A stretch of 64,000 nt of DNA, taken from positions 36,052-100,051 of the forward strand of contig NZ_QMEY01000031.1 of assembly GCF_003315795.1 (NCBI RefSeq). Reading direction: 5' to 3'. Source of the stretch: Spongiactinospora rosea (lineage in GTDB: Bacteria > Actinomycetota > Actinomycetes > Streptosporangiales > Streptosporangiaceae). The notes under the pieces were generated by a model. That model worked only from the letters and a program-made list of their open reading frames with translations. It was not told the DNA's origin and searched no databases. The position numbers and the translations under genes are program-made. Positions 1 to 8,322 of the stretch are shown one piece after another (within the stretch, counting starts at the first letter, position 1; every line of letters begins with the position of its first letter).

Positions 1-460
1 TGTCGCGGGGCTTCACCACCAGCGGGAAGCCGTGCTCCCCGGCGAAGGCGAGCAGGTCCGCGGCGCACTCGATCTCCCGGTACGGGGCCACCGGCAGGCC
101 CGCGGCGACGAACCGCTCCTTCATGAGGACCTTGTCGCGGAACGGCAGCACGCTGTCCAGCCGCTGACCGGGCAGCCCGAGGATCTCCCTGAGCTGGGCG
201 GCCCGCTCCAGATCGCGTTCCTGGCAGGCCACGACGTGCCGGACGCCGTGCTCGCGGGCCAGGTCCAGGGCGAGGGCCTCCACCTGGCCGCCGGTCTCGT
301 AGCCGGGCACCGCCGCCGCGTGCCGGTAGCCCGCGGCGGCCGGGGCGAGGTTGTCCTCGTCGGCGGTGAGCAGCAGGACGTCGCCGTCGTACCCGGCGAC
401 CCACTGGTCATAGGGCGTCGCGGCGATCGAACCGCGGTAGTGCAGAACCAGGACGCTCAT
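1..460 (-). CDS. ATP-grasp ligase, N-terminal part (cut by window edge)
   Basis: The first 153 residues are visible and the rest lies left of base 1. The protein starts at ATG 458-460 (MSVLVLHYRG). It has an N-terminal Rossmann-like pre-ATP-grasp region, then the ATP-grasp entry signature: a DKVLMKERF helix followed by GLPVAPYREIE and the strand FPLVVKPRD, whose Lys would bind ATP. Families with this fold join a carboxylate to an amine through an acyl phosphate. It is last in a minus-strand operon and overlaps the preceding gene by four bases (ATGA). Substrate cannot be read from the sequence; a role in peptide or amide bond formation is inferred from the neighbours. Confidence 0.82.
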   Translation of the reverse strand, partial: MSVLVLHYRGSIAATPYDQWVAGYDGDVLLLTADEDNLAPAAAGYRHAAAVPGYETGGQVEALALDLAREHGVRHVVACQERDLERAAQLREILGLPGQRLDSVLPFRDKVLMKERFVAAGLPVAPYREIECAADLLAFAGEHGFPLVVKPRD

Positions 461-1239
461 GGCGCGGCCTCCTGCGCGGCAGCGGACAGGGCCGCCTGGG
501 CGCGTACCGCGGCCCGGGTGGACGCGCCGCGGGGGTCGTAGTGGACGGTGTCGACCAGCCAGTCGCCGGCCGCGGTGCGCACCGCCTCGACGGCGCGCGG
601 GTGGCCGGGGGTGTCCGGCAGCAGCGCGAGGGCGGCGTCGGTCACGGCGATGCCGGGGCCGTGGTGCCGCGCCCCGCGCACCGGGGACTCGACGGTCAGG
701 TCCGGCACGAGGGCGGGGTCCACCGGCAGCCGTCCGGCGGCGAAGGCGCGCAGCTCCCTCTCGTCGCGCAGTTCGGCGACGGCCGGTCTGTCCGGCGCCC
801 GGCGTCGCCGGACGAGGAGCGGATAGCCCCAGCGATGCGCGTACCAGTACAGGTCGCACACCCGGCGCACCCCCGCCCGCCGTACGACCGGAACGCCGGC
901 CCGCCGCAGCAGCGCCCGCGCCGCCACCGGGTCCGCCAGCGGCAGCGCCGCGTCCCGGGACTGGCCCGGCAGGCCGAGCAGGTCGCGCAGGCCGCCCGCC
1001 CTGACCTGGTCGGCGGGATCGACCGCGACGATGGCCGTGATCTGACCGCGCGCGGCCAGGTCGCGCACCGCCGTTTCCGCCGCGGCGAATCCGAGCCCGG
1101 TCAGGAACCGCACGCCGCCGTAACCCGTGTCGTCCACGGCCGGCGCGGGCCGGTCGGTCAGCAGGATCGGCGCCGCGTCCAGCCACCGCGGATAGGGGAG
1201 CAACGGCCGGCCGGGCCGGTCCAGGACGATGATGCTCAC
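457..1239 (-). CDS. Degenerate ATP-grasp-like protein
   Basis: 260 residues from GTG 1237-1239, overlapping the upstream double ATP-grasp gene by four bases (GTGA) and the downstream one by four (ATGA). The layout follows its neighbours: an N-terminal alpha/beta region, an LGLPGQS turn, an ADPVAARALLRRAGVPVV helix-strand, then GYPLLVRRRR. That last strand matches the ATP-binding VKP strand of relatives, but Arg replaces the Lys. The protein is also short and lacks the ES(H/Q)xRxGG metal-binding signature seen twice in the 828-residue neighbour. It is probably an ATP-grasp paralogue without full catalysis, perhaps an accessory subunit. This is inference; it could also be a divergent active enzyme. 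Confidence 0.7.
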   Translation of the reverse strand: MSIIVLDRPGRPLLPYPRWLDAAPILLTDRPAPAVDDTGYGGVRFLTGLGFAAAETAVRDLAARGQITAIVAVDPADQVRAGGLRDLLGLPGQSRDAALPLADPVAARALLRRAGVPVVRRAGVRRVCDLYWYAHRWGYPLLVRRRRAPDRPAVAELRDERELRAFAAGRLPVDPALVPDLTVESPVRGARHHGPGIAVTDAALALLPDTPGHPRAVEAVRTAAGDWLVDTVHYDPRGASTRAAVRAQAALSAAAQEAAP

Positions 1240-3722
1240 CGATCGCCCTCCATCCTGACGGTCACCGTCTCGATCAGCTCCTCGCACAGCCGCACGGCCT
1301 TGTCGGTGTCGGCGGCGGTGACCGCGACCAGGCCCAGCCGGTCCCAGTTGTCGCGCATCCGGCGCACCACCGCGCCCGGCCGGGCGCTCACGTCGACGGC
1401 GAGCACGTCCGGGTGCGCCCGCAGTTCCTCGACGCCCTCGACGGCGGCGATCCGGCCCGGCCTGCCGACCAGCCCGCGGGCGCACGCCGCGCCGATCGGC
1501 TCCGGCGACCCCGGCAGCGCGTCGACCAGGCCGAACGGCCAGGCGAGCGTGTAGTGCGTCAGGTCGATGCCGTAGGCCGCCCGGACCAGCGCCCCGATGC
1601 GGCCCCCGCCGATCCGGTTGTGGGACTCGATGACCAGTGGGCCGCGCGGCGAGACCCGTAGCTCGGTGTGGGCCGGTCCGTCCGCCACCCCGATCACGTC
1701 CAGGAACTGGGCCGTCGCGGCGGTGAGCGCGGCGGCGGTATCGGTGTCCACCCGGGCGGGCATGGCGTGGCCGAGTTCGGCGAAGTGGGCCGAGCCGACC
1801 AGCTTCTCGGTGATCGCCACGACCACGTGCCGCCCGGCGAAGCTGAAGCTCTCCACGCTGTACTCGGGCCCGGCGATGTACTCCTCCATGAGGTAGTCCT
1901 GGACCTCGTACAGCGTGGTGCCCCGGTCCACCCCGTCCGTGCGCAGCGCCCGCACCTGCTCCCAGACCGGTCCGGTGTCCTGCGGCCCGCGGACCAGCGA
2001 GATGCCGAAGCCGGCCGTCAGGTCGGTGGGCTTGACCACGAAGGGGTAGCCGTGCCGGTCGCCGAACGCGCGCAGGTCGTCGCGGTCCCGCAGCGGCTCC
2101 GCGGCGACCGTGGGCGCGCCCGCCGCGGCCAGGTGCCGCCGCATGGCCAGCTTGTCGCGCAGCAGGTGGGCGGCCCGCCGCCCGGTGCCGCCGAGCCCGA
2201 ACAGGTCGTTGATCCGGCCGGCGGGTTCCAGACCGGGCTCGGTCAGCGACAGCGCGGCGGAGAAGTTCCAGATCCGGTGCGCCGCCTCGGCGAGCGGCCG
2301 GAGCACCGCCCAGTCGGTGTAGTCGGCGATCAGCGTGACGTCGGCCAGTTCGGCCTGCTCGGGCTGGAACTTGTCCTTGTGCTGGATGAGGATCACGTTC
2401 AGGCCCAGCGACTTGGCCAGCCGGATCGGCTCGGTGAGGTGGCCGATCAGCAGCAGGGTGCGAGCGGGGTTCAGCGTCGCCTGCGCGGTCCGGTGCACGG
2501 CGTTCACCGGCGTGCCCTCGGGCTCCACCCACAGCAGCGCCTTGGCCTCGGCCGCCCGCTCCCGCGCCGCCTCGGGGGTCGGCCCCTCGGTGACGACGTA
2601 CCCGTGCCGGCTGCCCGAGTGCCGGGTGACCGGAAGCACGTCGCCGGGCCCGAAGCGGAACTTCACCTCGCGTACGAAGGGCAGCGCGGCGATCTCCTCC
2701 ACGCCACCGGCCGCCGCGATCGGGCCGGGCGGCAACCGGAAGAAGGACACGCAGCCCGTCGCGCGCGCGGGTCCGGGCACGACCGGCCGCCCGGCCAGCG
2801 CCTCGAAGATCGCCGCCTCGATGTCGAACCCGGTGGCGACCCTGATCAGCGTCGGGATGCGGTCGCCGCCCAGCCGGGACTGCGACTCGACGATCCGGGG
2901 GCCGTCGCCGGTGAGGATGACCTCGGTGTGCGCGGGGCCGAACGTGAAGCCGGCCGCGTCCAGGAAGGCGGTCACCAGGCCGGTGACGGCCGCGGCGTCC
3001 GCCTCCGGCAGCGGTGCCGGGAACACGTGCCCGGTCTCCACGAACAGCGGCGGCGGCATCGTCTCCTTGGCGGTGATGCCGATCACCTGGTGACGTCCGC
3101 CCGCCGACAGCGTCTCCACGCTGAACTCCGGGCCGCGCAGGTACTCCTCGGCCAGCACCGGGCCCTGGTAGCCGAAGGCGGCCAGCTCGTCCGCCCATTC
3201 GGTCAGCTCGCCGGTGGCGTGCACCAGCCGTACCCCGGCGCTGCCCTGCAGGCCGCAGGGCTTGACGATCACCGGCAGGTCGAAGCCGGTCAGCAAGGGG
3301 GCCAGTTCGCCGGGGGAGTCGGCGCGGACGGACCGCACCGGCGACAGGCCGTGCCGGGCCAGCAGCTCGCGGGTCGCGGCCTTGTCGTTGAGCGCGCGGA
3401 TCGCCGCGGGGGTGTTGGGCGCGAGACCGAGGGCGTGCGCCTCCTCGGCGACCGGCAGCATCGTCTGCTCCTTGCCCAGGTGCAGCACATGGGCCACGTC
3501 GCGGGCGACCGCCGTCTCGCGTACCAGCCGCCGCAGCTCCGCCACGTCGGAGAAGTCGGTCAGCAGCAGCTCGGCGGAGTGCCCGGCCACGTCCGCCAGG
3601 TACTCGGGGGTCTGCAGCGCGGGATCCCAGATGGAGTACACGGTGAAGCCGGCGGCGACCGCCTTCTCCACCAGTTGGCTGTAGGGCTGCACCATCAGCA
3701 GCCTGTTGCCGTGGTCAGTCAC
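1236..3722 (-). CDS. Tandem (double) ATP-grasp ligase
   Basis: 828 residues, about twice the usual size of an ATP-grasp amino acid ligase. The start is GTG 3720-3722 with a GGAAGGAG ribosome site nine bases upstream. Module 1 (about 1-400) has DKAATRELLARHG, LPVIVKPCGLQGSAGV and the metal-site signature ESQSRLGGDRI. Module 2 (about 410-828) repeats the pattern with DKLAMRRHLAAAG, YPFVVKPTDLTAGFGI and ESHNRIGGGRI. Both modules keep the ATP-binding Lys and the acidic metal ligand, so two ligation steps by one polypeptide are plausible. It overlaps the MFS gene by 8 bp upstream and the degenerate ATP-grasp gene by 4 bp downstream. It resembles the double ATP-grasp plan of carbamoyl-phosphate or carnosine synthases but is not CarB. 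Substrates unknown. Confidence 0.85.
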   Translation of the reverse strand: MTDHGNRLLMVQPYSQLVEKAVAAGFTVYSIWDPALQTPEYLADVAGHSAELLLTDFSDVAELRRLVRETAVARDVAHVLHLGKEQTMLPVAEEAHALGLAPNTPAAIRALNDKAATRELLARHGLSPVRSVRADSPGELAPLLTGFDLPVIVKPCGLQGSAGVRLVHATGELTEWADELAAFGYQGPVLAEEYLRGPEFSVETLSAGGRHQVIGITAKETMPPPLFVETGHVFPAPLPEADAAAVTGLVTAFLDAAGFTFGPAHTEVILTGDGPRIVESQSRLGGDRIPTLIRVATGFDIEAAIFEALAGRPVVPGPARATGCVSFFRLPPGPIAAAGGVEEIAALPFVREVKFRFGPGDVLPVTRHSGSRHGYVVTEGPTPEAARERAAEAKALLWVEPEGTPVNAVHRTAQATLNPARTLLLIGHLTEPIRLAKSLGLNVILIQHKDKFQPEQAELADVTLIADYTDWAVLRPLAEAAHRIWNFSAALSLTEPGLEPAGRINDLFGLGGTGRRAAHLLRDKLAMRRHLAAAGAPTVAAEPLRDRDDLRAFGDRHGYPFVVKPTDLTAGFGISLVRGPQDTGPVWEQVRALRTDGVDRGTTLYEVQDYLMEEYIAGPEYSVESFSFAGRHVVVAITEKLVGSAHFAELGHAMPARVDTDTAAALTAATAQFLDVIGVADGPAHTELRVSPRGPLVIESHNRIGGGRIGALVRAAYGIDLTHYTLAWPFGLVDALPGSPEPIGAACARGLVGRPGRIAAVEGVEELRAHPDVLAVDVSARPGAVVRRMRDNWDRLGLVAVTAADTDKAVRLCEELIETVTVRMEGDR

Positions 3723-4974
3723 CGGACCGCGCTCCTTCCAGCAGCGGTGTGCGGTCGCCCAGGTTCCGGAAGAGCGATCGGTACAACCAGATGGCGGTGG
3801 CCCCGAAGACCACGTAGAGCCCGGCCATCCCCGAGGGGGGCACCACCGACCCGAGCGACACGCACGCCGAGCCGATCACCAGGCCGAGCCGGATGGCCAG
3901 GCCGTACGCGGCCATGTACTTGGTCCGGTCGGACGCGGGCACCAGGTTGGCCAGCAGGGTCTGCTTGACCGGCGCGTTCATCAGCTCGCCGACGGTGACC
4001 ACCACGGCCGCCCCGATCAGCACCCAGACGTCCCCGCTCACCGCCCACACCGCGTATCCGGCGGTGAACACCGCGATGCCGGCCGTCAGCCGCCGCTGCT
4101 CGCTCAGCCGCCCGAACAACCGGCCCGCGAAGAGGCCCAGGCAGACGACCAGGAAGGTGTTGACGGCACGCAGGATGCCCAGCGTGTTGACGCCGTCCAC
4201 GGTGAGGTGCCAGGGGCCGATGTCCAGCAGCCGCTGCGGGGTGAAGTCGGCGCTCAGCCGCACCGCGATGTAGGTGGAGATCTGCACCTCGATCGCCCGG
4301 ACCAGCAGCGCGGCCACCACCAGCCGCAGGAAGATCCGGTCGCGGACCACCGAGACGTAGCCGGCCAGCATGGCGGCCAGGCCGCCGGCGGTGCCGCCGG
4401 GCGCGCTCTCGCGGATCGCCAGCAAGGTCACCAGGAAGATGCCCAGGTACACCAGCGCCCCGGCCAGCAGCAGCTGGAAGAAGAAGCCGGTGTAGAGGAA
4501 ACCGCCGGTCAGCGAGCCGAACATGAAGGCCACGTTGATCGACCAGTACTTGAGCGTGTACACCGTGGTCCGGTTCTCCGGCGTGGAGACGTCCACGATC
4601 ATCGCCTCACCGGCCGGCAGGGCGATCGCCGCGCAGCCGGACGCGCCCAGGTACAGCAGGTACGTGAGCACGCCCGAACCGCCGCCCAGCGGCGAGTTGA
4701 CCAGGGCCAGCCCGGCGAAGCAGAGCACGCCGCCGAGCTCGCCGAGCAGGAGTACCGGGCGGCGTCCGTGGACGTCGGCCAGATGCCCGCCGGCCAGGGT
4801 GCCGCCGATGGCGACGACCGCGGTCCCTAGGGTCATCAGGCCGGCCAGGGCCGCCCCGTACAGCCCGGAGAAGTGGATGACCATCAGCGGGACCAGCATG
4901 ATGTCCAGGAAACGCTGGCAGAAGCCCACGCCCAGGCGCAGCTTGACGGTGCGGTGCAGCTCCCGGTAGCCCAT
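3715..4974 (-). CDS. MFS transporter (probable product exporter)
   Basis: About 419 residues with some 12 hydrophobic segments, and the MFS loop 2-3 signature GGHLADVHGRRPVL near the N-terminus. I chose ATG 4972-4974 because it forms TGATG with the stop of the CysK-like gene, a usual coupling; an in-frame start at 4986 would add four residues. The gene sits between the PLP enzyme and three ATP-grasp genes, so it most likely exports (or gives immunity to) what they make, as the MFS gene does in dapdiamide-type clusters. Transport direction and substrate are inference. The C-terminus ends in a short charged tail. Confidence 0.85.
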   Translation of the reverse strand: MGYRELHRTVKLRLGVGFCQRFLDIMLVPLMVIHFSGLYGAALAGLMTLGTAVVAIGGTLAGGHLADVHGRRPVLLLGELGGVLCFAGLALVNSPLGGGSGVLTYLLYLGASGCAAIALPAGEAMIVDVSTPENRTTVYTLKYWSINVAFMFGSLTGGFLYTGFFFQLLLAGALVYLGIFLVTLLAIRESAPGGTAGGLAAMLAGYVSVVRDRIFLRLVVAALLVRAIEVQISTYIAVRLSADFTPQRLLDIGPWHLTVDGVNTLGILRAVNTFLVVCLGLFAGRLFGRLSEQRRLTAGIAVFTAGYAVWAVSGDVWVLIGAAVVVTVGELMNAPVKQTLLANLVPASDRTKYMAAYGLAIRLGLVIGSACVSLGSVVPPSGMAGLYVVFGATAIWLYRSLFRNLGDRTPLLEGARSGD

Positions 4975-5951
4975 CAGACCGGCCACCAGCTCAGGTACCG
5001 CTCACCGCTGTCCGGGAAGATCGTCACGATGGTCCGGCCCGACAGGTCGTGGCGGCGGGCGAGTTCGGTGCAGCCGTGCGCGGCGGCTCCGGAGGAGATG
5101 CCCACCAGCAGTCCGGTGCGGGCGGCGATGGCCCGGGTCATCTGCGCCGCGGCCTCGTCCGGCACGGTGATCACCTCGTCGATGCAGCTGATGTCGGTGA
5201 CGGGGCTGGTGAAGCCGCCGTTCAGGCCCGGGATGCGGTGCGGTCCGGGGGAGCCGCCGGACAGCAGGGGGGAGCCCGCGGGCTCGACCGCGACGATCCG
5301 CAGGTCGGGGTTGCGCTCGCGCAGGTAGCGGCCCGTGCCGGTGAGGGTGCCGCCGGTGCCGACGCCGCACACCAGCACGTCCACCGCGCCACCGGTGTCC
5401 GCCCAGATCTCCGGGCCGGTGGTCGAGTAGTGCGCGCGTACGTTGTCCGGGTTCTCGTGCTGGCGGGCGTACCAGGAGCCGGGGATGGCGGCGTGCAGTT
5501 CCTCCGCCCGCTCCACGCACCCCAGGAAGCCCAGGGCGTGATCGGTCAGCTCGACCCTGGCGCCCAGCATGCGCAGGGTGAGCACCCGCTCCCGCGACGC
5601 GTTGTCCGGCAGCACGATCACGCACGGATGGCCCCGGGCCGCCGCCAGCGACGCCAGCGCGATGCCGGTGTTGCCCGAGGTGGACTCGACCACCGTGGCG
5701 CCGGGCGCCAGCGCCCCGGACTCCTCGGCCGCCCGCAGCATGTACGCCGCCGCGCGGTCCTTGACGCTGGACAGTGGGTTGGCCGCTTCCAGCTTGGCCA
5801 GCACGGTGGCGGCCGAGGGCACGCCATCGAGCTTGAGACGGAGCAGCGGGGTCCGGCCGATGAGGTCTTCGACCGTCTCGACGCCGCCGGACCGGGCCGG
5901 CGGCGGTGCGGGGGTCGCGATGGGGAAATGCTCGATGGAGATATATGGCAT
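4974..5951 (-). CDS. CysK-like PLP-dependent beta-substitution enzyme
   Basis: 325 residues of the cysteine synthase / cystathionine beta-synthase family (fold type II), without CBS domains. Visible motifs are SSVKDRAA (PLP Lys about 64), the phosphate and substrate loop STSGNTG, the glycine-rich GVGTGGTLTGTGRYL and GISSGAA near the end. The start is ATG 5949-5951 with GAGAGG upstream. Housekeeping CysK usually sits with cysE or sulfur genes. Here it heads an ATP-grasp/MFS operon, so it more likely makes a beta-substituted alanine (2,3-diaminopropionate or a relative, as SbnA and DdaA do) as a building block. A plain cysteine synthase remains possible. Confidence 0.88.
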   Translation of the reverse strand: MPYISIEHFPIATPAPPPARSGGVETVEDLIGRTPLLRLKLDGVPSAATVLAKLEAANPLSSVKDRAAAYMLRAAEESGALAPGATVVESTSGNTGIALASLAAARGHPCVIVLPDNASRERVLTLRMLGARVELTDHALGFLGCVERAEELHAAIPGSWYARQHENPDNVRAHYSTTGPEIWADTGGAVDVLVCGVGTGGTLTGTGRYLRERNPDLRIVAVEPAGSPLLSGGSPGPHRIPGLNGGFTSPVTDISCIDEVITVPDEAAAQMTRAIAARTGLLVGISSGAAAHGCTELARRHDLSGRTIVTIFPDSGERYLSWWPV

Positions 5952-6746
5952 CGGAGACCTCTCGGGATCTATGCGTTGGCGTGGGCGGGCCGGACGGCGA
6001 ACGCGGCGGCCGGGTGGATCTCGCCGGGCATCGCCATCGGCCGCGTCACGGGGTGCGTCCGGACGCCCGGCCGGCTCTACCGCCTTGGCCCGCCCGGCGC
6101 GGTTCGGCGGACGCCGCCTTCGGGGAGCCGCTTCTCTACGCGGTGGTCCACGGCGTTAAAAGGAAAAGGCCAGAGGGCCGTGGCTCGTTTCGGACGCACG
6201 AGTTCCACGCGGAAAGAGTGACAGTTTCTCCAAGCAAAGGTCAACCCTTTCTTGCCGTATTCTTCGGGAAATATTCACGCGGCCCGGGAAATGCGGGAAG
6301 CCCGCTCGACTTCAGTGTCGATCGGGCGGAGAAAACGGCTTCTGTTCAATCGATCCGGTCCCTCTTCTCTGTCGGCGGGGTGTGCCGGAGGCCCCTCCAC
6401 GGCGGGAGATACGGCCGGAGCCCGTGGCCGAGCCGTCCCGATCCTCGGCCGAAGGGCCTTCTTTTCCCTTCTCATTCGCTTTCCGGCAATGAGAAGCCGG
6501 TGAGAAGCGGTGTGTGCTCGAATCGGCGGCGAAGCATGCGCGCTCACTCCGCGCCGCTCGCGAATGCGGTATGCCGGGAGCCGGGACGGCCGATCGCCGC
6601 GGCCGGACCTTCACGGCATGGTTCCGCCGCCGCCGGGCTTGGGCTCGCCGCGCCGGGGAAGTGGCGGGCCCAGGGAAGGGTAAAGTGCTCGGCTCACGTG
6701 CGTTCCAGGGCGGTCTTGGTGCGACGTGTCCTACGATCGGACCGCG
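5952..6746. other. Gene-free divergent region between accessory operon and pgsA
   Basis: About 795 bp without a convincing gene. It is less GC-rich than its flanks, with A/T-rich patches near 6155-6170 and 6205-6275. On the minus strand a TTGACC-like -35 (6239-6244) precedes a weak CACTCT; if real, the CysK-like mRNA would have a leader of about 250 nt. A 9-bp inverted repeat lies at 6468-6496. A 90-codon minus-strand frame (6275-6547) overlaps these patches, has Pro/Arg-rich shadow-type composition and I do not accept it. The region probably holds the promoters of both flanking operons. Confidence 0.6.
6468..6496. repeat. 9-bp inverted repeat, operator-like
   Basis: CTTCTCATT at 6468-6476 is exactly repeated in inverse as AATGAGAAG at 6488-6496, with an 11-nt spacer. 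No T-run follows on either strand, so it is not a standard terminator. It lies in the divergent region and may be a regulator site or an RNA hairpin. Confidence 0.55.
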
Positions 6747-7394
6747 ATGCTCAAACTCCTGCGCCCCGCAGTCACCCGGATCCTGACCCCGCTGGGCACG
6801 GCGCTGGCCCGCCGTGGGGTCAGCCCGAACACGGTGACCGCCCTGGGCACCCTCGGCACGGCGGCCTCGGCCCTGTTCTTCTTCCCGCAAGGGTGGCTCT
6901 TCACGGGCACCCTGGTGATCACGTTCTTCGTGCTCGCCGACCTGCTCGACGGCGTGCTGGCCCGGCTGGGCGGCACCGGGGGCAGCACCTGGGGCGCCTT
7001 CCTGGACTCCACGCTCGACCGGGTCGGCGACGCGTCGATCTTCGCGGGCCTGACCTTCTGGTGCGTGCTCAGCGGTCAGATGGTGCTCGCGGGGGTGGCG
7101 ATGTTCTGCCTCGTCGCCGGCGCGATGGTGTCCTACGTCAAGGCGCGGGCCGAAGGTCTGGGGCTGTCCTGCGACGTCGGGCTGGTCGAACGGCCGGAGC
7201 GGCTGCTGATCGCGCTGGTCGCCGCGGGGCTGTCCGGCCTCGGCGTGCCGTACATTCTGGGCGTGGGCCTGTGGCTGCTCGCGCTGGGCAGTGCGGTGAC
7301 CGTGGTCCAGCGCGTGCTGCACGTCCACCGCCAGACCACAGCGGACGGCGTGCCCGCCGGCACCGCGGCAGACCGGGAGAGCGATGAGCGCTGA
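6747..7394 (+). CDS. pgsA: CDP-alcohol phosphatidyltransferase (phosphatidylinositol phosphate synthase)
   Basis: About 215 residues of membrane enzyme. It carries the CDP-alcohol phosphotransferase motif, DGVLAR followed by GAFLDSTLDRVGD (DGxxAR-x8-Gx3Dx3D), and several hydrophobic helices. In actinobacteria this gene followed by patA and pimA encodes the enzyme that joins CDP-diacylglycerol to inositol 1-phosphate, the first step of phosphatidylinositol and mannoside synthesis. ATG 6747 gives the N-terminus MLKLLRPAVTRILTPLG typical of the family; an in-frame GTG at 6726 would add seven residues, and neither has a strong ribosome site. The last 11 bases overlap patA. Confidence 0.9.
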   Translation: MLKLLRPAVTRILTPLGTALARRGVSPNTVTALGTLGTAASALFFFPQGWLFTGTLVITFFVLADLLDGVLARLGGTGGSTWGAFLDSTLDRVGDASIFAGLTFWCVLSGQMVLAGVAMFCLVAGAMVSYVKARAEGLGLSCDVGLVERPERLLIALVAAGLSGLGVPYILGVGLWLLALGSAVTVVQRVLHVHRQTTADGVPAGTAADRESDER

Positions 7395-8310
7395 GCGCGA
7401 GAAGGCGAGCCTGACCGAGCGCCTGGTGGCGGCCGGCTTCGCGGCGGGCTGGACCCTCCTGCCCAAGCTGCCCGAGCGGCTGACCTCGGCGGCCTTCCGC
7501 ATGGCGGCCGACCAGGTGTGGCGCCGCCGCGGCAAGGGCGTGCTGCGCCTTGAGGCCAATCTGGCCAGGGTCACCGGGATGACCCCGGGCAGCCCCCAGA
7601 TGCGCGAGCTGAGCAGGGCGGGGATGCGGTCCTACCTGCGCTACTTCCACGAGGTCTTCCGGCTGCCCGCGATGGACCCGGCGGAGGTGGTCGCGCGCAG
7701 TCACGTCATCGGCCTGGAGCACGTGCAGGCCGCGGCGGAGGAGGGGCGCGGCGCGGTGCTCGCGCTGCCGCACATGGGCAACTGGGACCAGGCGGGCGCG
7801 TGGCTGGCCGCGGTGGGCCACCCGTTCACGACGGTGGCCGAGCGGCTGCGCCCCGAGTCGCTGTACCTGCGCTACACGCGCTTTCGCGAGGGCCTGGGCA
7901 TGGAGGTGCTGCCGCTGACCGGCGGCGACGGGCACAGCTACGCCACGCTGGCCCAGCGGGTGCGCCGGGGCGGCGTGGTGTGCCTGCCCGCCGAGCGCGA
8001 CCTCACCAGCAAGGGCGTGCCCGTGCGGTTCTATGGCGAGGCCAGCCGGGTGCCCGCCGGGCCGCCGCTGCTCGCGGTGCAGACCCGCTGCGCGCTGCTA
8101 CCGGTGATCTTGTGGTTCGAGGGCGACGACTGGGGGATCCACATCCACCCGGAGATCCCCGTCCCGGAGGAGGGCACCCGGCAGGAGAAGGTCGCCGCGG
8201 TGGCGCAGAGCCTGGTGGACGTGTTCGAGAAGGGCATCGCCGAGCACCCCCAGGACTGGCACATGCTGCAGCGGCTGTGGCTCTCCGATCTGGAGCCGCG
8301 GCATGGGTGA
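7384..8310 (+). CDS. patA: Phosphatidylinositol mannoside acyltransferase
   Basis: 308 residues of the LpxL/HtrB-type lysophospholipid acyltransferase family. Landmarks are LPHMGNWDQAGAWLA (His-x4-Asp catalytic pair), VCLPAERDLTSKGVPVRFYGE and a C-terminal DWHMLQRLWLSDL. It should acylate a mannose of phosphatidylinositol mannosides at the inner membrane face. The start is ATG 7384 with GGGAGAG just upstream, inside the end of pgsA. The pgsA-patA-pimA order matches Mycobacterium tuberculosis Rv2612c-Rv2610c, which supports the assignment over general lipid A-type acyltransferases. Confidence 0.9.
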   Translation: MSAEREKASLTERLVAAGFAAGWTLLPKLPERLTSAAFRMAADQVWRRRGKGVLRLEANLARVTGMTPGSPQMRELSRAGMRSYLRYFHEVFRLPAMDPAEVVARSHVIGLEHVQAAAEEGRGAVLALPHMGNWDQAGAWLAAVGHPFTTVAERLRPESLYLRYTRFREGLGMEVLPLTGGDGHSYATLAQRVRRGGVVCLPAERDLTSKGVPVRFYGEASRVPAGPPLLAVQTRCALLPVILWFEGDDWGIHIHPEIPVPEEGTRQEKVAAVAQSLVDVFEKGIAEHPQDWHMLQRLWLSDLEPRHG

Positions 8311-8322
8311 CGGGTGCGGCTC

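Noticed and set aside
6275..6547. Possible 90-residue protein on the minus strand in the divergent gap
   Set aside because: No ribosome site, no recognisable motif, and it covers promoter-like A/T-rich patches and an inverted repeat.
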